From contig NZ_LTAW01000007.1 in NCBI RefSeq assembly GCF_001639725.1, positions 62,001 through 126,000 on the forward strand: a stretch of DNA of 64,000 bases, given 5' to 3'. Shown here piece by piece: positions 11,028 through 20,198 of this stretch. The translations under genes and the position numbers were made by a program. The first letter of the stretch is position 1. Every line of letters begins with the position of its first letter. Source of the stretch: Marinomonas atlantica. Its GTDB lineage: Bacteria; Pseudomonadota; Gammaproteobacteria; Pseudomonadales; Marinomonadaceae. A model generated the notes under the pieces. It searched no databases and was not told the origin of the DNA. It was given only the letters and a program-made list of their open reading frames with translations.

Positions 11028-11543
11028 CTTTGCGTCTTGAGCTTCGCGTAAGAACTTAAACAGTTTTTTACGGCTTGCTGTTGTCTTGTTTTGCTCAACT
11101 TCTTTTTTGGCCATGCGAACCAGAGAGCGCAGTTGTTGGATATCTACATGAGGGTTTGCATCAACATATTGGTCTAGTATTTCTTTGCCACCGTCACCAA
11201 TTAAAGCATCGCGCGTCCCTTCCAGTTGATGGAAGCGCTTATTGTTGGCTGCTGATGTGCTATCGAATAACTCTAAGCGAGCAGCAATCGCGTCCGCATC
11301 TTCGGTCCGCATCACTTTACCAATATATTGTAAGTGGCGGCGTTGTGCGCTCCATTGTTTGATTCTGTCTGCTTCTACTAAAGCATCGCGCATAGTGTCA
11401 GACATCGGCACTTTTTTGCGCTGTGCTGGATTTAGCTTGATTAGCTTTGCGCCCAAATCTTGTAGTGCTTCCATTTCCCTCTTGATCTGGGTTTTGCTTT
11501 TGTATTCTTCTTCGTTTTCGTCGTAATATTCAAAATCAGTCAT
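11013..11543 (-). CDS. darP: Ribosome biogenesis factor DarP (YjgA)
   Basis: Dual-action 50S assembly factor of the YjgA/UPF0307 family, acting late in 50S maturation. The 176 residues start with an acidic stretch followed by KTQIKREMEALQDLG, and include LRDALVEADRIK-like and RRHLQYIGKVMR segments characteristic of the family. It is the last gene of the long minus-strand block, 12 bases after mgtE. It often neighbours pmbA/tldD in other genomes; here it faces the nitrilase gene. Confidence 0.92.
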   Translation of the reverse strand: MTDFEYYDENEEEYKSKTQIKREMEALQDLGAKLIKLNPAQRKKVPMSDTMRDALVEADRIKQWSAQRRHLQYIGKVMRTEDADAIAARLELFDSTSAANNKRFHQLEGTRDALIGDGGKEILDQYVDANPHVDIQQLRSLVRMAKKEVEQNKTTASRKKLFKFLREAQDAKLGLL

Positions 11544-11555
11544 GGTTAATTCGTT

Positions 11556-12908
11556 CTATATTAAAAATAATGTCGCCAATCCAAGGAAAGACAAGAAGCC
11601 AACAACATCGGTAACGGTAGTTAAAATAACGCTACCAGCTAGGGCTGGGTCGATTCCTAATTTCTTCAGGGCAATTGGTAACAGAGTGCCCGTCAAGGCG
11701 GCAAAGAGTAAATTGATTACAATAGCGCCAGCGATAACATAGGCAATTCTTATGTCATCAAACCAAACGACAGTGAGCATCGCAATTACGGTAGCCCATA
11801 CTATACCATTTATGAGGCCTACAATGACCTCACGATTTAGTAGCCATCGGGCATTTGATGAACCTATCTGGTTCAGTGCAATGCCACGAATCACAAGTGT
11901 TAATACCTGTGATCCAGCGATGCCTCCCATACTTGCTACAATAGGCATAAGGATAGCGAGTGCAACGACTTTGTCCAATGTATCTTGGAAAAGTCCAATA
12001 ACGTATGACGCAATAAATGCCGTAACAAGGTTTATACCTAGCCATACCGCGCGGCGGCGTGTTGTTTGCATAATTGGCGCAAACGTATCTTCGTCATCGT
12101 CTAAGCCGGCCATCGATAACATAGAGTGCTCTGCTTCATCGCGTATGACATCTACCACATCATCGATCGTGATGCGGCCGAGCAGTTTTTTGCTGTCTGG
12201 ATCGATGACTGGGGCAGAGACCAAGTCCATTTTTTCAAACAGTTCAGCTACTTCAGTGGCCGTTTGATGTGCGAAAATGACATCACAGTCTGTTTCCATA
12301 ATGTCTCGAACAGTTGTGTCCGTGTCGGCAACCAATAGCTTACGCAGTGGTAGAATGCCTAAAAAACGATCTGAGCGGCTAACTACTAATAAGTTATCAG
12401 TCATTTCAGGAAGTTCATTATGTCGCCTTAAAAAGCGAAAGACGATATCGATGGTAATATTTGGACGAATAGTGATGGTGTCTGTATTCATCAGACCACC
12501 AGCCGAATCCTCTGAATAGCTCATCAAAGATTCCATACGTGCACGATTTTGTGCAGTCATGGAAGCTAAGACTTCTTTTACAAGCGTTTCAGGTAGCTGT
12601 TGAAGAATGTCGGCTAAATCATCGTTATCAAAGTGTTCAGAAACCGCGAGTAGACGCTCTCTGTTCATGGATTTCATGAACTGGACGCTGATTTCTTCTG
12701 AAACGTATTGTAAAACGTCGCCTTGATTGTCGTGGTTTATTAAATCCCACAACAGTTTACGTTCTCTTGGAGGGGAGGATTCTAAAAGACGAGCAACATC
12801 CTGCGCAGGCAAAGCACCATTCAGCAAATAACGAATTTGCATCGTCGTTCCGTTCTCAAGTGAATCGGCGACGGTTTGTAAGTGTTCAAGCGTAGTTTGG
12901 TCGCTCAT
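11556..12908 (-). CDS. mgtE: Magnesium transporter MgtE
   Basis: Mg2+ channel of the MgtE family. The 450 residues follow the family order: a superhelical N domain (about 1-130), two CBS domains (about 135-255; MNTDTITIRPN begins the first) and five membrane helices with the conserved pore segment LAILMPIVASMGGIAGSQ. The cytosolic N and CBS domains sense intracellular Mg2+ and gate the pore, so control is mainly post-translational. It lies five bases after ptsO, as in several Oceanospirillales and pseudomonads. Confidence 0.95.
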   Translation of the reverse strand: MSDQTTLEHLQTVADSLENGTTMQIRYLLNGALPAQDVARLLESSPPRERKLLWDLINHDNQGDVLQYVSEEISVQFMKSMNRERLLAVSEHFDNDDLADILQQLPETLVKEVLASMTAQNRARMESLMSYSEDSAGGLMNTDTITIRPNITIDIVFRFLRRHNELPEMTDNLLVVSRSDRFLGILPLRKLLVADTDTTVRDIMETDCDVIFAHQTATEVAELFEKMDLVSAPVIDPDSKKLLGRITIDDVVDVIRDEAEHSMLSMAGLDDDEDTFAPIMQTTRRRAVWLGINLVTAFIASYVIGLFQDTLDKVVALAILMPIVASMGGIAGSQVLTLVIRGIALNQIGSSNARWLLNREVIVGLINGIVWATVIAMLTVVWFDDIRIAYVIAGAIVINLLFAALTGTLLPIALKKLGIDPALAGSVILTTVTDVVGFLSFLGLATLFLI

Positions 12909-12913
12909 ATAGG

Positions 12914-13183
12914 CTATTCGCCCTCACCAAATCGATCATTGATTAATGCGATCACGGCTTCCATAGCAACGTCTTCATCTTCACCGTTAATTTTCACATT
13001 AATCGTAGTTCCCTTAGCTGCTGCCAGCATCATCATTGCCATGATGCTTTTACCATCGACATTACGACCTTCTTTTTCAATGGTCACATCGGAGTTGAAA
13101 CGGGTTGTTGTTTCAACCAATTTTCCCGCAGCTCGGGCATGCAGTCCCAGTTTATTAATTATCTCTACTGATTGTTCCAGCAT
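12914..13183 (-). CDS. ptsO: Phosphocarrier protein NPr (HPr family)
   Basis: HPr-like phosphocarrier of the nitrogen PTS, passing phosphate from EI-Ntr to EIIA-Ntr (PtsN). I chose ATG 13183 (89 residues) since AAGGAC lies before it and this numbering puts the phospho-accepting histidine at H15 (GLHARAAGKLV) and the family's conserved serine at S46. A longer frame starting at 13210 would overlap ptsN. The adjacent ptsN and rpoN define the nitrogen-PTS locus; rapZ, usually located between ptsN and ptsO, is absent. Confidence 0.94.
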   Translation of the reverse strand: MLEQSVEIINKLGLHARAAGKLVETTTRFNSDVTIEKEGRNVDGKSIMAMMMLAAAKGTTINVKINGEDEDVAMEAVIALINDRFGEGE

Positions 13184-13193
13184 AGTGATGTCC

Positions 13194-13643
13194 TTATACC
13201 AATGATTCAAACGCTGCTAATAAATCGCCGTTGGTTTGTTTATCACGTAGTAGCGTCAGTTTATCTTCAGACTGAGCCAGCTCAGCAATCTGTGCTAATG
13301 TTGCTAAGTGTTCATCACACTGTTTTGGGGGTACTAACAGAGCAAAAATCAAGTCTACAGGGCGCCGATCAATGGCATCAAAATCAATCGGAGTTTCGAG
13401 TGACATTAAAACGATGGTAGCTCGATTCACTTGCTCTAGTCGGCAGTGAGGTATAGCAATGCCATTGCCGACACCAGTACTACCTAGTTTTTCTCGGCCC
13501 AAAAGTGCGTCGTAGACTTCATCAGCGTTGCAGTGCATTCGATCGCCAACGGATTCAGCCAACTGCTCTAGCAAACGTTTTTTGCTAGAGATTTGTTGTT
13601 TAGCAAATACTAACTCAGGCTTGACTAAGTTTTTAACAGACAT
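13194..13643 (-). CDS. ptsN: PTS IIA-like nitrogen regulatory protein PtsN
   Basis: EIIA-Ntr, the output component of the nitrogen PTS, which in its phosphorylated or free form regulates potassium transport and other targets. The 149 residues match the family, with the phosphorylated histidine H66 in GIAIPHCRLE. It follows rpoN by 11 bases; the ribosome hibernation gene hpf that normally sits between them is missing. The ptsO start lies 10 bases downstream. Confidence 0.95.
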   Translation of the reverse strand: MSVKNLVKPELVFAKQQISSKKRLLEQLAESVGDRMHCNADEVYDALLGREKLGSTGVGNGIAIPHCRLEQVNRATIVLMSLETPIDFDAIDRRPVDLIFALLVPPKQCDEHLATLAQIAELAQSEDKLTLLRDKQTNGDLLAAFESLV

Positions 13644-13654
13644 TGTTACGGCCT

Positions 13655-15145
13655 TTAAATAAGTCGTTTCCGCTCGTTTGATGGCGGAATGTTCATAGCT
13701 TCGCGATATTTTGCAACGGTACGTCTAGCAACTTGTATGCCTTGCTCAGCAAGAATAATTGCCAGTTTGTTATCGCTTAAGGGTTTCTTAGCCGGTTCTT
13801 CTGCCACTAGCTTTTTGATCATTGCTCGAATCGCTGTAGATGAGCATTCGCCGCCAGAGGCAGTGTTCACATGGCTTGAGAAAAAATACTTGAGCTCAAA
13901 AATACCACGCGGAGTATGCATGTATTTTTGTGTGGTGACACGTGAAATTGTCGATTCATGCATGCCAACTTCTTCTGCAACATCGTGAAGCACCATAGGT
14001 TTCATGGCTTCCTCGCCAATTTCAAAGAAATCGACCTGTTTAGAAACAATGCAACTAGCAACTTTTAGCAGAGTTTCGTTACGACTTTGCAGGCTTTTTA
14101 AGAACCATTTTGCTTCTTGAAGAGAATTCTTGATGTAGGAAATATCTTCGCTCGAAGCTTTAGTGTTCACCATTGCGGAGTAGGTTTCGTTAATTTTTAC
14201 TGGCGGCAGGGCGTCATTGTTTAATTCTACTTGCCAAACATCATTATGTTTTTTTACAGTCACGTCTGGAATGACATAGTCAGTGTCGCTAGTGTCTATG
14301 GCTGATCCAGGTCTCGGGCTTAGCTGTTGAATAAGGGTAATGACATCTTTTAAGGCATCTTCTTTTAGCTTAGTTTTTCGACTTAATTGGGCATAATCAC
14401 GGTTGCCGAGTAATGCTAAGTGTTGGTCAATGATGTTAAAAGTAGAGCGATATAAGGGGTGCTCTTTAAAGCCCTCTAATTGTACCAACAAACACTCACG
14501 TAGATCTTGCGAACAAACACCAACGGGGTCAAATCGTTGTAAGCGGTGCTGAACGGCTTCAATTTCATCGAATTCTAGATCTTCTAATTCTTTACTTAGC
14601 GACGTAAAAATGTCATCTAAGGTTATAGATAGGTAACCATCGGTTTGGACGCTATCAATGATGGCGTAGGCAATTTCAATGTCTCGATTAGACATATGAG
14701 TTAAATTTAACTGCCAAATAAGATGATCTTGGATATTTTCAGCTAGGGCGTTACGGCTGTCAAAATCTTGCTCCCCGTCATAGGAAGGAACGTCTGCCGC
14801 AGCGGCTGAATTTTGATAAGTATCATCCCAGTTGCTATCAATAGATAGTTCATTAGGGATGCTTTCTGTCCATTCGGATTCTACTTGGGGTGGTTCTTCA
14901 GAAGCTGTTTCAATCGTTTCTTTTTGAGAAGTCTCATTAACACTGGATGAGTCGCCTTGTTTGATTTCTGCGTCAGACTGAAAGTTTTCGTCTTCGTCTA
15001 GTTCAAGCAATGGGTTAGACTCAAGAAATTCGTGAATTTCCTGCTGCAAATCGAGCGTAGACAACTGAAGCAGTTTGATCGCCTGCTGCAATTGCGGAGT
15101 CATGGTTAACTGTTGACCGATTTTAAGTTGCAAAGACTGCTTCAT
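13655..15145 (-). CDS. rpoN: RNA polymerase sigma-54 factor RpoN
   Basis: Sigma-54, recognising -24/-12 promoters together with AAA+ activators. The 496 residues show the glutamine- and leucine-rich region I at the N-terminus (MTPQLQQAIKLLQ), an acidic variable region II (about 55-125), the core-binding domain, the helix-turn-helix (HESTISRVTTQKY) and the C-terminal RpoN box ARRTVAKYRE. It stands in the conserved lptB-rpoN-ptsN order. Confidence 0.97.
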   Translation of the reverse strand: MKQSLQLKIGQQLTMTPQLQQAIKLLQLSTLDLQQEIHEFLESNPLLELDEDENFQSDAEIKQGDSSSVNETSQKETIETASEEPPQVESEWTESIPNELSIDSNWDDTYQNSAAAADVPSYDGEQDFDSRNALAENIQDHLIWQLNLTHMSNRDIEIAYAIIDSVQTDGYLSITLDDIFTSLSKELEDLEFDEIEAVQHRLQRFDPVGVCSQDLRECLLVQLEGFKEHPLYRSTFNIIDQHLALLGNRDYAQLSRKTKLKEDALKDVITLIQQLSPRPGSAIDTSDTDYVIPDVTVKKHNDVWQVELNNDALPPVKINETYSAMVNTKASSEDISYIKNSLQEAKWFLKSLQSRNETLLKVASCIVSKQVDFFEIGEEAMKPMVLHDVAEEVGMHESTISRVTTQKYMHTPRGIFELKYFFSSHVNTASGGECSSTAIRAMIKKLVAEEPAKKPLSDNKLAIILAEQGIQVARRTVAKYREAMNIPPSNERKRLI

Positions 15146-15222
15146 AGCGCAACTCTTATATTATGAGGTTTTTGGAATGACTTGTGCATAGTACTCCCTT
15201 TTTGCCCGAAAAATAAGGGGGC

Positions 15223-15948
15223 TTATAGTTTGAAGTTGTCGCCCAAGTAGATTTTTTTGACCTGTTCGTTATTGATAACTGATTCAGCGTCGCCTGAGGC
15301 AATGATGTGCCCGTTACCTACAATATACGCTTTGTCACAGATATCTAAGGTCTCGCGAACGTTATGGTCAGTGATCAGAACACCAATGCCGCTACGTTGT
15401 AAGTGTTTGATGATTTCTTTAATATCGCCAACTGAGATGGGGTCTACGCCTGCAAAAGGTTCATCAAGCAACACAAACTTCGGATTCATCGCTAGCGCTC
15501 GAGCTATCTCAACACGACGGCGCTCTCCGCCAGATAGGGCCATGCCCAAATTCTTTCGAATATGAGTGACGTGGAATTCTTCTAAAAGGCTTTCCATTTT
15601 TTCTAGTCGTTCTGACTTTGAGAGTTCTTTACGTGTTTCTAATATGGCTAGAATGTTGTCTTCAACTGACATTTTTCGAAAGATAGACGCTTCTTGCGGT
15701 AGATAGCCGATCCCTTTTTGCGCACGAGAGTGCATAGCGTCTTTAGTGACATCTTCGCCATCGATAAAGATTCCGCCAAGATCATTAGACACCATGCCAA
15801 CGATCATATAAAAACAAGTAGTCTTGCCTGCGCCATTAGGGCCGAGTAAACCAACGGCTTCTCCTGAACTTACTTCGAGTGATACGTCTTTTACAACCTG
15901 TCTTTTCTTATAACTTTTAGCTAAGTTTTTCGCTTGAAGAATTGCCAT
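15223..15948 (-). CDS. lptB: LPS export ABC transporter ATP-binding protein LptB
   Basis: Cytoplasmic ATPase of the LptB2FGC complex that drives LPS extraction from the inner membrane. The 241 residues contain Walker A (GPNGAGKTT), the Q-loop region, the signature [15 protein letters not shown], Walker B ([13 protein letters not shown]) and the H-loop (ITDHNV). The gene follows lptA by five bases and precedes rpoN, as in most gammaproteobacteria. Confidence 0.97.
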   Translation of the reverse strand: MAILQAKNLAKSYKKRQVVKDVSLEVSSGEAVGLLGPNGAGKTTCFYMIVGMVSNDLGGIFIDGEDVTKDAMHSRAQKGIGYLPQEASIFRKMSVEDNILAILETRKELSKSERLEKMESLLEEFHVTHIRKNLGMALSGGERRRVEIARALAMNPKFVLLDEPFAGVDPISVGDIKEIIKHLQRSGIGVLITDHNVRETLDICDKAYIVGNGHIIASGDAESVINNEQVKKIYLGDNFKL

Positions 15949-15953
15949 GAAAA

Positions 15954-16469
15954 TTATTCTGCTTGATCAATAAGGGTAGGCTGTAAGGTCATATTTACGC
16001 GACCGCTACCACGGTTTTCGGCCTTAAATGTACCGTCGTTCAAAAGATAATGAATATAGTCCGCTGAAATTTCATCTTCACCGCGCTGCAAATAGCCATT
16101 GCTGTGTATTTCAAGCTGTCCTTTGGTGACATCATAATCTAAAGAATTTCCATAGGCGTTCATGGTATTGCCCGCTTGGTCTAGCTGCTGCGAGAACTTT
16201 GAGGGTGAGCCTTTAGCATTTAAAGCTCTAAAGTCACCTGTTTCAGGATCCGTCATAATTGACAAGTCTTGAGCTTCAATTAATATGCTGCCTTGTTTTA
16301 CGACAACGTTACCACTGTAATTAGCGGTGCCTTTATTTTGATCGAAAAAAGCTGAATCAGCTTCGATGCTGATGGGCTGTTGCCTGTCGTTCGGTAAAGC
16401 ATAAGTCGCACTACACGATAAGATGAGAGCAACACTTAAAATTGCATTTTTAGTTGGTTGGAGTTTCAT
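15954..16469 (-). CDS. lptA: LPS periplasmic bridge protein LptA
   Basis: Periplasmic OstA-fold protein that forms the bridge conducting LPS from LptC to LptD. The 171 residues begin with a Sec signal peptide (hydrophobic core [13 protein letters not shown], cleavage likely after TYA), followed by the LptA domain opening [15 protein letters not shown]. The start overlaps the end of lptC by 20 bases, so translation is probably coupled. Confidence 0.95.
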   Translation of the reverse strand: MKLQPTKNAILSVALILSCSATYALPNDRQQPISIEADSAFFDQNKGTANYSGNVVVKQGSILIEAQDLSIMTDPETGDFRALNAKGSPSKFSQQLDQAGNTMNAYGNSLDYDVTKGQLEIHSNGYLQRGEDEISADYIHYLLNDGTFKAENRGSGRVNMTLQPTLIDQAE

Positions 16470-17031
16470 ATTGTCCTGTTACGCCTCCGCTTAAAATGGC
16501 GGTTTCTTTGGCTAAGTCAAAGCTTATTGTATCGGATTTGGTTGTCCCTTGGGGTGTAATAAGCTGGCTTTGCTGAGTTCCTACGATGGTTTGGCTTTCG
16601 TCATTGTAAGTGATTGTGTTTGCTTTGATCTTTGCTGTCTCAGTTTCATTTTTGAAGCTTGTTATTTGCGCGTTTATGCTCAGCGTGAAGCTGTTTGAGG
16701 TGTCATTAATAAACCCTGTTTCAGCGCTTGCAATAGAGCTGCTATTACCGTCTATTCTAGTAATGACTGGATGGTCTAAGTCCGTTTGCTTCTGCGTATA
16801 ATGATTCGCTATGTCTGCCGTAACGTTCTCTGTCAACTGTCCGTTAAGGCCAAAAGATTTCACTGTAACGCCTTCTAAAAAGAAGTCAGGTGCATTAGAC
16901 AGCTTCTGCTCTTCTAAAATGTACAGGGTAGGGCGATTACCTAACAAAAACACCACTACAAAGATAATGACTAAAGCAGAAAGCCCTGCTATGCCTTTAG
17001 GGTTCAGTGTTTTTTTTAAAAAATCCAGCAT
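16450..17031 (-). CDS. lptC: LPS export protein LptC
   Basis: Bitopic protein of the LPS transporter, with an N-terminal membrane helix (GLSALVIIFVVVFLLG) and a periplasmic OstA-like domain that receives LPS and hands it to LptA. The 193 residues agree with the family. It lies three bases after yrbG. In most relatives kdsD and kdsC separate these two genes; here they are absent. Assignment rests on topology and position, as LptC sequences are divergent. Confidence 0.9.
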   Translation of the reverse strand: MLDFLKKTLNPKGIAGLSALVIIFVVVFLLGNRPTLYILEEQKLSNAPDFFLEGVTVKSFGLNGQLTENVTADIANHYTQKQTDLDHPVITRIDGNSSSIASAETGFINDTSNSFTLSINAQITSFKNETETAKIKANTITYNDESQTIVGTQQSQLITPQGTTKSDTISFDLAKETAILSGGVTGQYETPTN

Positions 17032-17034
17032 GGG

Positions 17035-17991
17035 TTATCCTGAAACTGCCAGTAGGTAAAGGTATGCGCCATAGCCGCCCAACAAAGGGATGGCAAACCA
17101 TCGCGGAATGCTAACGCTACGATGCTTGGAGTATACGATAACTGCTAAGGCAAACAGTAGTGTAAAGCCCAACATCCACCAATAGTCACGATTGATAACG
17201 GTTGCTTCAATCATTCCTGGAGCAATTAATGCCGGTAGTGGAAGCACGGTAGCAAGGTTGAAAATATTCGAGCCGAGCACGTTGCCGATCGCAATGTCGT
17301 GGTGGCCTTTACGTACACTTGTAATGGAGGCAGCCAGCTCAGGAAGGCTTGTGCCGATGGCTACAATGGTCAGGCCAATAACGAGATCAGAAACCCCTAG
17401 TGCTGAAGCGATGCCAACAGCGCCCCAAACCAATAATTTTGAGCTGCCAATTAATACTGCTAAACCTGCGATTGCAATCAGCACTGAGCGCGTGACACTG
17501 CCGCCATCGTCTTCAGGTAATTCTCCAGTTAACTCATCTTCAAGGTTTCCTGAATTGCGTAGCAATAAAAACAACACCACAAAAAAAGCAATTATTAATA
17601 TAATGCCATCTGTCACACTTAAAGCTTGGTCGAGTAGGAGTACGCCAGCAAGAATTGTAACCCCTAATACCAGAGGGATTTCTTTTTTGACTAAGCTGCC
17701 GTTAATAGGAACGGCAGCAAGCACAAGGGTGGCACCGAAAACTAAACCGATATTGGCGATATTCGATCCGATCACATTACCTACTGCGATACCTGGTGCA
17801 TTGTCGAGAGCTGCGATAGCGGAAACGACCATTTCTGGAGCAGACGTACCCAGTGCGACTAAAGTGATACCTATCACAATAGGGCTTACATTAAGTTTTT
17901 CGGCAACTAGTGCGGCGTGTTCGATAAACTTATCTGAGCTTAGTACGAGTAATATGAGACCAGCAATTAGGGCTGCGGAGAACAAGAGCAT
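17035..17991 (-). CDS. yrbG: Calcium/sodium antiporter, CaCA family (YrbG)
   Basis: Inner-membrane K+-dependent Na+/Ca2+ exchanger-related protein. The 318 residues have ten hydrophobic segments and the two inverted alpha repeats of the CaCA superfamily: GTSAPEMVVSAIAA with GNVIGSNIANIG in the first half, and GTSLPELAASITSV with GNVLGSNIFNLA in the second. An acidic loop (LEDELTGELPEDD) separates the halves. It is the first gene of the minus-strand block and diverges from mlaF. The transported ion is inferred from family. Confidence 0.93.
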   Translation of the reverse strand: MLLFSAALIAGLILLVLSSDKFIEHAALVAEKLNVSPIVIGITLVALGTSAPEMVVSAIAALDNAPGIAVGNVIGSNIANIGLVFGATLVLAAVPINGSLVKKEIPLVLGVTILAGVLLLDQALSVTDGIILIIAFFVVLFLLLRNSGNLEDELTGELPEDDGGSVTRSVLIAIAGLAVLIGSSKLLVWGAVGIASALGVSDLVIGLTIVAIGTSLPELAASITSVRKGHHDIAIGNVLGSNIFNLATVLPLPALIAPGMIEATVINRDYWWMLGFTLLFALAVIVYSKHRSVSIPRWFAIPLLGGYGAYLYLLAVSG

Positions 17992-18154
17992 CTGCTTTAT
18001 ACCTGATGAAAAGTGAGAGTTTTGTAAAACGCCCCATTTAATGTGGTTTATTGAAGGATTTCAAGACTTGCATGAGCGTAACGAATTTAGTTGGCGTATC
18101 TTTTACTATTACGCGGTGCTAGTATCCATCCGATTTTGTTATAGGGAGTCGTCT

Positions 18155-18952
18155 GTGGAAGTATATATTGACGTTAAAAATTTATCCTTTAGTCGAGGTG
18201 GTCGTGCCATTTATGACGATGTTACCTTACAGATTCCCAAAGGAAAAATTACCGCTGTCATGGGGCCGAGTGGCGTAGGTAAAACGACACTGCTTAGATT
18301 GATTGGTGGGCAAGTTATGCCAAACAGTGGCACGGTTACTGTCGACGGTGTGAATATTGCTCAAGCCTCCCGAAAAGAATTATTTGAAGCGCGTCGTAGA
18401 ATGGGGATGTTGTTTCAAAGTGGCGCATTATTTAGTGACATGAGTGTCTTTGAAAATGTGGCGCTTCCACTTCAAGAGTACACTGATTTCGATAAAACCA
18501 TGATCCGCGATATTGTGCTGATGAAGCTGCAAAGTGTCGGGTTGCGTGGCGCTGCGCATTTAATGCCCTCTGAGTTGTCTGGTGGTATGGCTCGTCGAGC
18601 GGCCCTAGCTCGTGCTATCGCGTTAGATCCTGACCTCGTTATGTATGATGAACCCTTTGCTGGTCAAGATCCTATTTCAAAAGGTGTGCTAGTTGAGTTA
18701 ATTCAGCGACTCAACCGCGCTGCGAACATTACCAGCGTATTGGTGTCTCATGATGTAGAGGAGTCACTCAGCATTGCAGATCATGTGTGTCTGCTTTCTG
18801 GCGGTAAGGTGATCTTATCAGGCACACCCGAAGAGGTGCGATCATCAACAGATGAGCGTGTAGTGCAGTTTTTACAAGGGCATGCTGATGGTCCGGTTGC
18901 TTTTCATTATCCTGCACCTGAATATCGCGAGCAGCTGTTGGAGCGTAATTAA
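18155..18952 (+). CDS. mlaF: Phospholipid ABC transporter ATP-binding protein MlaF
   Basis: ATPase of the MlaFEDB complex maintaining outer-membrane lipid asymmetry. I use GTG 18155 (265 residues), which has AGGGAG six bases upstream and gives the usual MlaF N-terminus. The open frame continues back to 18041, but that extra stretch lacks family character. Walker [10 protein letters not shown], the signature [15 protein letters not shown] and Walker [15 protein letters not shown] are present, and the H-loop SHDV follows. The stop overlaps the mlaE start by one base. Confidence 0.95.
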   Translation: MEVYIDVKNLSFSRGGRAIYDDVTLQIPKGKITAVMGPSGVGKTTLLRLIGGQVMPNSGTVTVDGVNIAQASRKELFEARRRMGMLFQSGALFSDMSVFENVALPLQEYTDFDKTMIRDIVLMKLQSVGLRGAAHLMPSELSGGMARRAALARAIALDPDLVMYDEPFAGQDPISKGVLVELIQRLNRAANITSVLVSHDVEESLSIADHVCLLSGGKVILSGTPEEVRSSTDERVVQFLQGHADGPVAFHYPAPEYREQLLERN

Positions 18953-19734
18953 TGGGATTGGTTAAAAATTTGTTTGCTGGCGTCTATGGCTTTATTGAAT
19001 CGTTAGGGCAGTCTGGCATATTTCTTTTTCAATCGTTGTTTCGTTTGCCTATTCGATGGGGAGAAGCAATTCGCTTGTATGTCCGTCAAGTTTATTCAGT
19101 TGGCGTTTTGTCACTGATTATCATCATTGTATCTGGTGCCTTTATAGGTATGGTTTTGGCGCTTCAAGGTTACAGTATTTTGACCAGCTATGGTTCAGAA
19201 TCGGCAGTAGGTCAATTGTTGGCGCTAACGCTTCTTAGGGAGCTTGGGCCGGTAGTGACAGGGTTGTTGTTTGCGGGTCGAGCTGGTTCAGCGTTAACGG
19301 CTGAAATTGGCCTTATGAAAGCCACTGAGCAGTTATCAAGTTATGAAATGATGGGGATTGACCCACTGCGTCGAGTTATTGCTCCGCGTCTTTTGGCGGG
19401 TATTACCTGTATGCCTATTTTAGCGTTGATTTTCTCTGCTGTAGGTATTTGGGCAGGCATGATGGTGTCCGTGAATTGGCTGGGTGTGTATGAAGGCTCT
19501 TTTTGGGCAAGTATGCAGCAATCGGTCTTTTTTGATACAGACATAATGAACGGTATTATTAAGTCGTTTGTGTTTGCTATAGCCGTTGTCTGGATCGCGG
19601 TGTATCAAGGATATGTGTGTCAGCCAACATCTGAAGGTATTGGGCGCGCAACCACTAGAACGGTTGTTATGGGCTCATTGGCAATTTTAGGTTTAGATTT
19701 TCTGTTAACGGCAGCGATGTTTGGAGACTTTTAG
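18952..19734 (+). CDS. mlaE: Phospholipid ABC transporter permease MlaE
   Basis: Permease of the Mla system (MlaE/TrgK family), 260 residues with about five membrane helices. Family segments include the amphipathic N-terminal interfacial helix, [20 protein letters not shown] and [20 protein letters not shown], followed by [10 protein letters not shown]. It works as a dimer with MlaF, MlaB and the MlaD hexamer. Overlapping stop and start codons link it to mlaF. Confidence 0.96.
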   Translation: MGLVKNLFAGVYGFIESLGQSGIFLFQSLFRLPIRWGEAIRLYVRQVYSVGVLSLIIIIVSGAFIGMVLALQGYSILTSYGSESAVGQLLALTLLRELGPVVTGLLFAGRAGSALTAEIGLMKATEQLSSYEMMGIDPLRRVIAPRLLAGITCMPILALIFSAVGIWAGMMVSVNWLGVYEGSFWASMQQSVFFDTDIMNGIIKSFVFAIAVVWIAVYQGYVCQPTSEGIGRATTRTVVMGSLAILGLDFLLTAAMFGDF

Positions 19735-19736
19735 TG

Positions 19737-20198
19737 ATGAAGGATAAGAAAGCCGGTTTATTGGTTGGCATCTTTATGCTTTTAGGTGTAGCGGCCTTTA
19801 TTTATCTTGCAATGCAGGTAAGTGGGCTCGCGTTTAATGATAAAACCCAAGGTTACACGATTCAGGCTAGATTTGATGATATTGGTGGTTTGACTGATCG
19901 CGCTAAAGTGACTATCGCGGGTGTGACAGTAGGTCAAGTAGAGAGTATTGAGTACGACAAAGAGTACTATATGGCCAAGGTAGTTATGACCATTTTCTCT
20001 GAGGTTGATAATATTCCGACGGATAGCTCGGTGGCTATCTTAACTAGTGGATTGATTGGTGAAAAATATCTGGGTATTTCAATTGGAGCAGAAGAAGAGG
20101 TTCTACATAACGGTGACGAGCTTTATGATACTCAATCTGCCTTGGTGCTTGAAAACTTAATTGGCCAATTTTTAATGAATGCGGGGAGTGACAACTAA
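19737..20198 (+). CDS. mlaD: MCE-domain substrate-binding protein MlaD
   Basis: Inner-membrane anchored MCE protein that forms the hexameric lipid-conducting ring of the Mla complex. There is an N-terminal helix (LLVGIFMLLGVAAFIYLA), then one MCE domain opening at YTIQARFDDIGGL, and a short C-terminal helix. About 153 residues, the compact length seen in pseudomonads. The start may be ATG 19737 or the GTG at 19734 that overlaps the mlaE stop. Confidence 0.95.
   Translation: MKDKKAGLLVGIFMLLGVAAFIYLAMQVSGLAFNDKTQGYTIQARFDDIGGLTDRAKVTIAGVTVGQVESIEYDKEYYMAKVVMTIFSEVDNIPTDSSVAILTSGLIGEKYLGISIGAEEEVLHNGDELYDTQSALVLENLIGQFLMNAGSDN

Noticed and set aside
11752-12267. Plus-strand open frame of 171 residues opposite mgtE
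   Set aside because: Antisense shadow of a clear MgtE gene, with no family features.
17192-18016. Plus-strand open frame of 274 residues opposite yrbG
   Set aside because: It mirrors the yrbG codons, has a serine/threonine/proline-rich shadow composition and no ribosome binding site; yrbG is an unmistakable exchanger.
18041-18154. N-terminal extension of mlaF
   Set aside because: The extra 38 residues are unlike MlaF, and GTG 18155 has a proper ribosome binding site.
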